From: Promicromonospora sukumoe
GTDB lineage: Bacteria > Actinomycetota > Actinomycetes > Actinomycetales > Cellulomonadaceae
Direction: 5' to 3'
DNA length: 64,000 bases
NCBI RefSeq assembly: GCF_014137995.1
Contig: NZ_JACGWV010000001.1
Span: 2,480,001-2,544,000, forward strand
In this document: positions 58,423-64,000 of the stretch, piece after piece
How positions within the stretch are numbered: position 1 is the first letter of the stretch
Layout: every line of letters starts with the position of its first letter
Program-made: the position numbers and the translations under genes
The notes under the pieces: model-generated
The model's database searches: none
Seen by the model: only the letters and a program-made list of their open reading frames with translations
Told to the model about the DNA's origin: nothing

Positions 58423-58872
58423 ATGAGCATCGAGACCCCGCGCCACACCGCCACGGCGACCACCCACATCGCCGAGCCGCCCGAGCGGGTCTGGGCCGAG
58501 CTCACGCATCCCGGGGCGCGGTGGATGCTGGGCGCGAACGTCGAGACGGACTACCGGCCGGGCAGCCCGATCGTCTTCGAGGGTCACTTCTTCGGCCGGG
58601 TCTTCGCCGACAAGGGCACCGTCATCGCCGTCGACCGCCCGCGCCTGCTGCACTTCACGCACTTCGCGCCGCTCGGCGGCCTCCCGGACATCCCCGAGAA
58701 CTACCACGAGATCCGGATCGAGCTCACGCCCGACGACGCCGGCACGCGCGTCACCGTGACGCAGGAGAACATCGACACCGCGCAGCACGCGACCGCCTCC
58801 GCGGGGCACTGGAAGGACGCGCTCGCCACCCTCGCCCACCGCGACGACGGCTCGGGTTCGACCCACTGGTGA
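58423..58872 (+). CDS. SRPBCC-fold (START/AHSA1-like) protein
   Basis: A 149-residue protein. TATATTHIAEPPERVWAELTHPGARWMLGANVETDYRPGSPIVFEGHFFGRVFADKGTVIAVDRPRLLHFTHFAPL shows the AHSA1/SRPBCC helix-grip fold, ending with the long helix HATASAGHWKDALATLAH. It probably binds a hydrophobic ligand. A GGAGGACAGCG site precedes the ATG. It is followed convergently by the disrupted kinase-like gene, 7 bp away. Confidence 0.83.
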   Translation: MSIETPRHTATATTHIAEPPERVWAELTHPGARWMLGANVETDYRPGSPIVFEGHFFGRVFADKGTVIAVDRPRLLHFTHFAPLGGLPDIPENYHEIRIELTPDDAGTRVTVTQENIDTAQHATASAGHWKDALATLAHRDDGSGSTHW

Positions 58873-58879
58873 GCCGGGC

Positions 58880-59967
58880 CTAGCCCGGCCGGCCGACCCG
58901 ACCGACCTCGCGGACCGCCTCCAGCGGGAACGGCGTCAGCCGGCTCTCCCGCTGGAACTGCCGATAGAAGTCCCCGACCACCGCGGCGACCGGGGCGTAC
59001 CGGAGCAGCACCGCCGCGAGCGCCGTCGGCACGTTCCCCGGCACGACACCCCGGGCGCAGGCCCGCACGAACGCCCTGCGACTGTCCGGGTCGTACCCGT
59101 GCAAGGCGACGGCCAGCCAGTTCACCAGGTGCGTGGCGGTGTAGGCCTGGTCGTAGCCGTGGTGGTCGTCGAGGAAGACGGCCTCGTCCGGGTCGAGGTC
59201 GAACCGGGAGGAGATCGCGAGGCCGTAGTCGGCGAAGTAGAGCCGCTCGCCGTCGGTCAGGATGTTCTGGAAGTGGCCGTCGAAATGCAGCAGCCCGCGG
59301 AAGTTCATGAACGCGACGCCCGACTCCAGCTCCGCCTCGACCATGGCGCAGGCCCGTTCGGCGGCCTCGCCGCCCGCCTCGATCTGGGTTCCCAGCCAGT
59401 CGTGCAGGTCGTGCGGGAAGTACTCCAGGAACAGCGTCACGCTCGCCGAGGACTGTTCCAGGGCCTCGATCCGGTGCCGGATCTCCGCTCGCCGCCCCAG
59501 TAGGCGACGGCGTGCTCGACGTCGGCCAGCTCCTCGGGGAGCGGCCGGCCGGCGTCGGGCAGCACGCGCCAGTGGTGCATCAGGGGGAAGCCGTCGTGGT
59601 CACCCGCGATCACCCAGCCCGTCGTCATGACGTGGGCGGCGAGCTCTCGCCAGGCCCCGAAGCCCGGGCCGCCGATGGTGCCGACGCCGAAGTGGCAGTA
59701 GGCCGGCAGCCCGAACAGGTTCGCCGTGGAGCGGAGGTTCTCCGGCCGCCGCTCCAGGTCGGTCAGGCGCACCTGTTTGACGAAGACCGGTGTCCCCTCG
59801 ACGTCGAGCAGGACGGTCTGCCCGCCGATCCCGGAGCCCACAGGGGTACCGGCGTCGACGAGCTCCTGGAGCCTGCGGTCGCTGCACAGCGACAGCGCCG
59901 TGGACACGGCCGCGTGGGCAGCCAGCCGGGCAGAAAGCCGGGCGGCACGGTTCGGCTCAGGACGCAC
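58880..59967 (-). pseudogene. Kinase-like phosphotransferase split by a frameshift
   Basis: Two minus-strand frames together make one protein-kinase-like enzyme. The upstream part (GTG at 59967, stop at 59437) carries the N lobe (GGQTVLLDVEGTPVFVKQVRLTDLE) and reads well to VEHAVAYWGG near 59490. From there the other frame continues the fold as RAEIRHRIEALEQ and through GLLHFDGHFQNILTDGERLYFADYGLAI, the catalytic and metal-binding loops, to the stop at 58880. One missing base near 59485-59495 would explain the break. The first frame's stop and a GTG in the second overlap as GTGA (59437-59440), so two coupled polypeptides cannot be excluded. A sequencing error is the other explanation. Confidence 0.7.
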
Positions 59968-60451
59968 CCAGCGCCCCGTACCCCGCACTCATCGGCATGT
60001 AGTCGGCGTCGAAGGCCGCGAGCGACGGCGGCTCGCCGGCCTCGACCGCGGCGACCAGCCGGTCCAGGTACCACTCCCAGCCCGGGCCCGTCTCGGGCAG
60101 CGTCTTCGGGTCGAGGTCCCGCTGCCGCAAGGTCAGCGTGGTGCCGCCGTCCACCTCAGCGAGCTCGGCGCTGAGCCGCCAGTTGCCGAACTCGTCCTCG
60201 GCACTGACCGCCAGCAGCCGCGGCGGCTCGCACGTGTCGACCCGGAACTCCGACGGCTTCCCCGGCTCGGGCTCCGCGTTCATCGTCACCATCACGCGCC
60301 CGCTCGACGGGTCACCGGTCCAGGTGCCGAACCACCGGGCCAGGCGGTCCGACTCGGTCACGCTCGCCCACACGTCGTCGATCGGCACACCGAACCGGCG
60401 CACCAGCACCAGGGTCCGGCCGTCGTCCTCCAGGGTTCCGGTCAGGTTCAT
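59957..60451 (-). CDS. SRPBCC/AHSA1-domain protein paired with an ArsR regulator
   Basis: A 164-residue protein. TLVLVRRFGVPIDDVWASVTESDRLARWFGTWTGDPSSGRVMVTMNAEP has the AHSA1 pattern (V-W-x-x-x-T-x-x-x-x-x-x-W-F), with GTTLTLRQRDLD and the C-terminal helix GPGWEWYLDRLVAAVEAG. Function unknown, with ligand binding inferred from the fold. The ATG overlaps the ArsR stop (ATGA), the usual ArsR-AHSA1 arrangement. The kinase-like gene follows with an 11-bp overlap. Confidence 0.87.
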   Translation of the reverse strand: MNLTGTLEDDGRTLVLVRRFGVPIDDVWASVTESDRLARWFGTWTGDPSSGRVMVTMNAEPEPGKPSEFRVDTCEPPRLLAVSAEDEFGNWRLSAELAEVDGGTTLTLRQRDLDPKTLPETGPGWEWYLDRLVAAVEAGEPPSLAAFDADYMPMSAGYGALGAS

Positions 60452-60825
60452 GCGCTCTGCTCCTTCGCGTTCGCGGTCGTGCCTGAGGCGGACGTCCCCC
60501 GACGGCGGTCCCGTGCGGCCCGGCGCACCTCGGTGTCCAACGCGTCGAGGTTCGCGACGGAGACCGGCGCCCGGCGCGCGGTCAGCGCGCCCAGCAGCTC
60601 ACGCACCTCGGCGAGCGGCGCGGGATCGAGCGCGTAGCGCCGCTCGCGACCCTCGTCGGTCCCCCGCACCAGCCCTGCCTCGCTGAGCACCCGCAGGTGC
60701 TTGCTGATCGCCGGGCGCGACACCGCGTGCTCCGCCGCGAGGTCCACCACGCGCGCCGGACCGTCCGCGAGCCGCAGCAGCAGCTCGCGCCGGATCGGAT
60801 CAGCGATGGCCCCGAAGACGTCCAT
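60448..60825 (-). CDS. ArsR-family transcriptional repressor
   Basis: A 125-residue winged-helix repressor. MDVFGAIADPIRRELLLRLADGPARVVDLAAEHAVSRPAISKHLRVLSEAGLVRGTDEGRERRYALDPAPL is a full ArsR HTH. The metal-binding Cys motif (E-L-C-V-C-D) of the recognition helix is absent, as in the SdpR-like, non-metal subgroup that pairs with AHSA1 proteins. It is encoded first in the unit and is probably autoregulated through the palindrome at 60831-60854. Confidence 0.9.
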   Translation of the reverse strand: MDVFGAIADPIRRELLLRLADGPARVVDLAAEHAVSRPAISKHLRVLSEAGLVRGTDEGRERRYALDPAPLAEVRELLGALTARRAPVSVANLDALDTEVRRAARDRRRGTSASGTTANAKEQSA

Positions 60826-60830
60826 GGCGC

Positions 60831-60854
60831 AATGGTAACCGCTCGGTTACCATT
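60831..60854. promoter_or_regulatory. ArsR operator, perfect palindrome
   Basis: AATGGTAACC (60831-60840) and GGTTACCATT (60845-60854) are exact reverse complements separated by GCTC. The element lies 5 bp upstream of the ArsR start codon, where it would block transcription. Confidence 0.82.
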
Positions 60855-60925
60855 TCGCGAGCGACCCATCGCGCCGGACCGGCAGCGTCACCCCCTCGGC
60901 GGAGTGGCACTTGCCCCAGGACGGC

Positions 60926-62467
60926 TCAGTCGCTCGCGCCCTCGGGAACGACGTCGGCCACCCGCACGTCCACCACGGCGTCGGCCACCCGCACGTCCAC
61001 CACGGCATCCCCGCCCTCGGCGAAGACCTCGACGCCCACCGCATCAGGGCCCGGGAACACCAGCTCGCTGACCACTACCTCGCCGTCGTTCGCCAGGACC
61101 TCGACGCCCATCGCGTCGGTCAGCACGTCGAGCGTGAGCGCGCCGTCGACCAGCCGCACCGGCACCCGGCGCGGTGTCGCGAACCCCTCGTGCGCGACGA
61201 CGCCCGACGCCGAACGGTCGAGCACGAGCTCACCCGCGGCCCGGTCGTAGCCGATGCTCGTGCCGCACGACTCCCCCACCAGCACCCGGATGCCCACGAA
61301 CGACGCCGCACCCGGCACGATCCGCGCCCGCACGCGCTGCTGCAACCCAGCCCCCCGGCCGACGACGGCGGTCGGACCGGCGCCCGGGCCGCCCGGACCA
61401 GAACCGTCCACGACCAGCCCCTCGACGGACACGACTTCCCGTTCGGCCGCGTCGATCTCCCGCGAGAACCGGCTCACCAGGCGCGGCACGCCGTCCACGG
61501 CGCTGAGCCCCAGGTCCCGCGGCGCCGACATGATCCCCTGCCACGGCGACGTCGGCGCCCGGAACGCCTGCCCCATCCAGCCGATCAGCACGCGGCGTCC
61601 GGCCGGCCCGTCCACACCGAGCCCGACGCCGCCCGGCTCGCCCGCGAGGCCGTTGAACGTCGCCGTCGCGTACAGGTCGGCGCCATGGTCGACCCGGCCG
61701 GTCGGCACGGCGACGTCCTCGACGAAGCGCTCGCCGTCGAAGTCGCCGACCACGTAGTGCTGCCCCGGCCCGCCGGTGCTGAGCACCAGCACCCACCGCA
61801 CGGCCCCAGAACCCTCCACGACCAGCGGAAACAGGTCCGGGCACTCCCACATCTCCGGCAGCCGCGCGCTCTCGAACGTGCTCGTGGTGCGCCACCGCAG
61901 CAGGTCGTCCGAGACGTTCACGACCAACCGGGAGGCGTCGGCGTCCACGGCCACCATCACCCAGTGCCCACCCTCCGGCGGACCGAACCAGAAGACCTTG
62001 GGGTCGCGGTAGTCGGTCCGGCCACGGTCGTGCACCGGGTTGCCCGCGTACTTCTCCCAGGTGCGCCCGCCGTCGGCGGAGAACGCGACCGACTGCGCCT
62101 GGTTGCCGCCCTGCACCGGGTGGTCCCGGTAGGCGCTGGTGTAGAGCGCGACCAGCGGCGCGACCCCCGCGGCACCCAGCCCCGACGTGTTCGCGGCGTC
62201 GACCACCGCGGAGCCGGAGAAGATCATCTCGTGCTCCGTCGCGGGGATCGCCACCGGGTGCTCGGTCCAGGTGAGCAGGTCCGACGACGTCGCGTGCCCC
62301 CAGGCGATGTCGCCCCACTCCGGGGCGCCCGGGTTGTGCTGGAAGAACAGGTGGTACGTGCCGTCGTGGAACAGCAGGCCGTTGGGGTCGTTCATCCAGT
62401 TCCGGGCCGGCGAGAAGTGCAGGCGCGGGCGGTAGGGCTCGGTGGCGGCAGGTTCGCTCGTGGGCAT
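60926..62467 (-). CDS. GH32 glycoside hydrolase (sucrose/fructan hydrolase)
   Basis: A 513-residue intracellular-type enzyme with no signal peptide. RPRLHFSPARNWMNDPNG has the nucleophile Asp27, GRTDYRDPKVFWFG holds the transition-state stabilising RDP, and MWECPDLFPL has the acid/base Glu of the ECP motif. The five-bladed propeller is followed by a beta-sandwich module (from about 360). Substrate is sucrose, sucrose-6-phosphate or a short fructan. The last residues repeat AVVDVRVAD through a 27-bp exact duplication. The start codon lies within a 13-bp inverted repeat. Repression by the adjacent LacI protein is likely. Confidence 0.9.
   Translation of the reverse strand: MPTSEPAATEPYRPRLHFSPARNWMNDPNGLLFHDGTYHLFFQHNPGAPEWGDIAWGHATSSDLLTWTEHPVAIPATEHEMIFSGSAVVDAANTSGLGAAGVAPLVALYTSAYRDHPVQGGNQAQSVAFSADGGRTWEKYAGNPVHDRGRTDYRDPKVFWFGPPEGGHWVMVAVDADASRLVVNVSDDLLRWRTTSTFESARLPEMWECPDLFPLVVEGSGAVRWVLVLSTGGPGQHYVVGDFDGERFVEDVAVPTGRVDHGADLYATATFNGLAGEPGGVGLGVDGPAGRRVLIGWMGQAFRAPTSPWQGIMSAPRDLGLSAVDGVPRLVSRFSREIDAAEREVVSVEGLVVDGSGPGGPGAGPTAVVGRGAGLQQRVRARIVPGAASFVGIRVLVGESCGTSIGYDRAAGELVLDRSASGVVAHEGFATPRRVPVRLVDGALTLDVLTDAMGVEVLANDGEVVVSELVFPGPDAVGVEVFAEGGDAVVDVRVADAVVDVRVADVVPEGASD
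60953..61006. repeat. 27-bp exact tandem duplication in the GH32 3' end
   Basis: A 27-bp unit (60953-60979) is repeated exactly at 60980-61006, starting GTCGGCCACCCGCACG. It adds nine residues in frame near the C-terminus of the GH32 enzyme. Confidence 0.92.
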
Positions 62468-62495
62468 GGACGCTGAGGCTAATCAGCGTCCATGC
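62464..62495. promoter_or_regulatory. 13-bp inverted repeat over the GH32 start
   Basis: GCATGGACGCTGA (62464-62476) and TCAGCGTCCATGC (62483-62495) are perfect reverse complements with spacer GGCTAA. The GH32 start codon (62465-62467, minus strand) is in one arm. In mRNA it would form a strong hairpin across the initiation region; as DNA it could bind a dimeric regulator. Confidence 0.75.
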
Positions 62496-62500
62496 GGGTC

Positions 62501-62516
62501 GTCAATAGGTATTTAT
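62501..62516. promoter_or_regulatory. LacI-type operator copy 3 (GH32 promoter)
   Basis: GTCAATAGGTATTTAT matches GTCAATAGGTATTGAC, the reverse complement of the site at 63635, at 13 of 16 positions. It overlaps the stop codon of the LacI gene (62513-62515) and lies 34 bp before the GH32 start. Confidence 0.68.
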
Positions 62517-63595
62517 CGGGGGCTAGCCGTCGACTCGCGGACCACCAGGGGGCAGTCCACCCTCTCCGCGTGCGGCACCCCGGCGGGGTCCTTCATCAGC
62601 AGCTCGGCCGCCCGCAGGCCCATCTCGCGGTGCGGCAGCCGCACCGTCGTCAGCGCCGGGTGGATCGCGTCGGCCAGCGCCTCCTGGTCGTCGTAGCCCA
62701 CGATGCTCACGTCGTCGGGCACGCGCAGGCCGCGCTCGTGCAGGGCGAGCAGCGCGCCGAGCGCCATCTGGTCGTTGCCGCAGATCAGCGCGGTGGGCCG
62801 CCCGGCGTCGAATACCTCCTGGGCGAGCCGGTAGCCCGACCGGGAGCCGTAGTCGCCATGAAGACGGACCACGCGGGAGGGGTCCGCGCCCGCCTCCCGG
62901 AGAGCGTCGTCGAGCCCCGCCTCGCGCTCACCGGCGGCGAAGTCGCCCGCGGGCCCGCCCAGGAACGCGAGGTCGCGGTGGCCCAGGTCGAGCAGGTGGG
63001 CCGCCGCCCGGCGCCCGCCCTCGCGGTCGTCGGGCAGGACGGTGCCCTCGCCCGTGCCGCCCGCCGTGGGCCAGCACCCGACGAACAACTCCCGGGTCTC
63101 CCCCAGCTCACGGTTCACGGTGACCGGGCCGGTGCCCGCCGAGGCGTGCACGACGCCGGTCACGCCGCGGTCCAGCAGGTCGGCGACGGCCTCGTCGCCG
63201 TCGTGCCCCTCGACGTCGATCACCATGCACACGTGCCCCGCGGCGCGCGCCGCGCTCTGCATCCCGGCGAGCATCGCGCCCGCGAACGGGTGGGACGCGA
63301 CGCCGTACGAGACCACGCCGAGCGTCGTCGAGCGGCTGAGCCGCAGCTCCTGCGCGCGCCGGTTGAGGCGGTAGCCGAGCGAGCGGGCCGCCTCCAGGAT
63401 GCGCTCGCGCGTCTCGGCGGCCACCGGGATGTCGCGGCGGTCGTTCAGCACGAACGAGACGGTCGACTGCGAGACGCCTGCGGCACGCGCCACGTCGTTC
63501 ATCGTCGGCCGGCCGACCTTCGCCCGAGCCCCCACAACCCTGCCCACAGCCCCGGCCCCGTCCACCTTCGCCCCAGCCCCTGGCACTTCTGTCAT
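62513..63595 (-). CDS. LacI-family transcriptional regulator of the fructan locus
   Basis: A 360-residue regulator. PTMNDVARAAGVSQSTVSFVLNDRRDIPVAAETRERILEAARSLGYRLNRRAQEL (about 30-85) is the HTH and hinge helix; LGVVSYGVASHPFAGAMLAGMQSAARAAGHVCMVID through PHREMGLRAAELLM is the sugar-binding-type effector domain. The ATG at 63595 is chosen because GGGAGG (63601-63606) is 5 bases upstream; an ATG at 63610 would lack a site. It lies between GH32 and the binding-protein gene and probably represses both through GTCAATA-type operators. Confidence 0.9.
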   Translation of the reverse strand: MTEVPGAGAKVDGAGAVGRVVGARAKVGRPTMNDVARAAGVSQSTVSFVLNDRRDIPVAAETRERILEAARSLGYRLNRRAQELRLSRSTTLGVVSYGVASHPFAGAMLAGMQSAARAAGHVCMVIDVEGHDGDEAVADLLDRGVTGVVHASAGTGPVTVNRELGETRELFVGCWPTAGGTGEGTVLPDDREGGRRAAAHLLDLGHRDLAFLGGPAGDFAAGEREAGLDDALREAGADPSRVVRLHGDYGSRSGYRLAQEVFDAGRPTALICGNDQMALGALLALHERGLRVPDDVSIVGYDDQEALADAIHPALTTVRLPHREMGLRAAELLMKDPAGVPHAERVDCPLVVRESTASPR

Positions 63596-63634
63596 CGGTA
63601 CCTCCCGCATCGCAGACTACCGTCGCGCGATTCA

Positions 63635-63650
63635 GTCAATACCTATTGAC
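63635..63650. promoter_or_regulatory. LacI-type operator copy 1
   Basis: GTCAATACCTATTGAC has perfect 7-bp arms and a CC centre. It lies between the divergent LacI and sugar-binding-protein genes, 40 bp before the LacI start. Confidence 0.8.
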
Positions 63651-63680
63651 GACGCCGCGACCCCTCTGCTTCACTCATCG

Positions 63681-63696
63681 CCCAATAGGAATTGAC
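63681..63696. promoter_or_regulatory. LacI-type operator copy 2
   Basis: CCCAATAGGAATTGAC matches the inverse of copy 1 at 13 of 16 positions. It lies 23 bp before the sugar-binding-protein start. Its centre is 46 bp from that of copy 1. Confidence 0.7.
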
Positions 63697-63718
63697 CACC
63701 TCAGAGAGGAGGGGACGG

Positions 63719-64000
63719 ATGCCATTGCCGCCACTGTCCCGACGGTCGCTGCTGCGGGCCGGGGGTGTCGGACTCGCGCTCGCGGCGACGACAACCCTGG
63801 CGTCGTGCGCGCCGCCGTCGGACCCGAAGGCCCTGAAGATCGCGTTCTTCGGGGACCAGAGCGGGGCGGACGAGCTGCGCGCGCGGCTCGAGGAGCCGGT
63901 CCGCGCGCTCGACCCGACCATCCGGCTGGAGATCAACGCGACGCCGGGCACCGACTGGAACGAGTTCTTCGCCAAGCTGCTCACGCAGATCGCCGCGGGC
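63719..64000 (+). CDS. Sugar ABC transporter substrate-binding lipoprotein, N-terminal part
   Basis: The first 94 residues of a gene cut by the right edge. The signal peptide has a twin-arginine motif (SRRSLL) and a hydrophobic stretch ending in the lipobox LASC, so it is a Tat-exported lipoprotein. The mature part (LKIAFFGDQSGADELRARLEEPVRALDPTIRLEINATPGTDWNEFFAKLLTQIAAG) is the start of an SBP_bac_1 (family 1) sugar-binding fold. The strong GGAGGGG site supports the ATG. Its permeases presumably follow outside the window. With the GH32 and LacI genes it forms a sucrose/fructan uptake locus. Confidence 0.88.
   Translation, partial: MPLPPLSRRSLLRAGGVGLALAATTTLASCAPPSDPKALKIAFFGDQSGADELRARLEEPVRALDPTIRLEINATPGTDWNEFFAKLLTQIAAG

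Overview
The window is very GC-rich DNA (mostly above 70 percent G+C by eye) with frequent GTG starts, 4-base ATGA/GTGA gene overlaps and leaderless-looking promoters. The gene families seen (MarP-type protease, DUF3618/DUF1469 envelope pair, actinobacterial two-module SARP regulators, SdhCAB with a single large anchor, XRE-DUF5753/DUF6879, IdeR-type iron box) place it in the Actinomycetota. The sugar-degrading loci make a Cellulosimicrobium/Promicromonospora/Isoptericola-like member of the Micrococcales the best guess; that genus-level placement is inference. No rRNA, tRNA, CRISPR array, insertion sequence or prophage was seen.

Layout. 1-8.6 kb: a partial sensor kinase, a MarP-like periplasmic protease, an AlkA-type glycosylase with a small hydrolase, an SDR fused to a helical domain, an envelope group (YihY/BrkB, DUF3618, DUF1469) and a PAS-ANTAR regulator. 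8.7-12.5 kb: a secreted CocE-family hydrolase and a DesK/DesR-like two-component pair, followed by a striking 33-bp near-perfect palindrome. 12.7-19.7 kb: two SARP/NB-ARC regulators flanking a winged-helix repressor. 19.7-23.6 kb: a succinate dehydrogenase operon that starts with a small unknown protein. 23.8-26.3 kb: a MerR-SDR pair and an IdeR-box-controlled iron module (stand-alone SIP domain plus ferritin). 26.4-33.3 kb: a BBE oxidoreductase, two bacterial PH-domain membrane proteins, and an operon of phosphotransferase, MATE exporter and diacylglycerol-kinase-like lipid kinase. 33.5-39.4 kb: a glycan cluster with three glycosyltransferases (one fused to HEAT repeats) and a polysaccharide pyruvyl transferase, then a zinc-finger protein.

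39.4-49.8 kb is an oligosaccharide locus: a seven-gene operon (family-5 binding lipoprotein, OppBCDF-type transporter, LacI repressor, FAD oxidoreductase) with a secreted GH5 enzyme carrying a discoidin-like domain downstream. Two operator-like palindromes 42 bp apart stand before it. 50-57.4 kb is accessory-looking: an MDR oxidoreductase, a lower-GC set (small Cys protein, DUF6879, XRE-DUF5753), a HAD hydrolase, a PARG-like protein overlapping an unknown gene, and two membrane proteins. 57.4-60.9 kb holds HxlR/NTF2-like, SRPBCC and ArsR/SRPBCC pairs and a frameshifted kinase-like gene. 60.9-64 kb is a fructan/sucrose locus (GH32, LacI, start of a sugar-binding lipoprotein) with three copies of one operator-like motif.

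A recurring oddity is short tandem arrays, usually three units of 13-18 bp and of unrelated sequence at each site, sitting on or beside stop codons. In several arrays units 1 and 3 match while unit 2 has drifted. Two very strong hairpins also overlap coding sequence at convergent gene ends.
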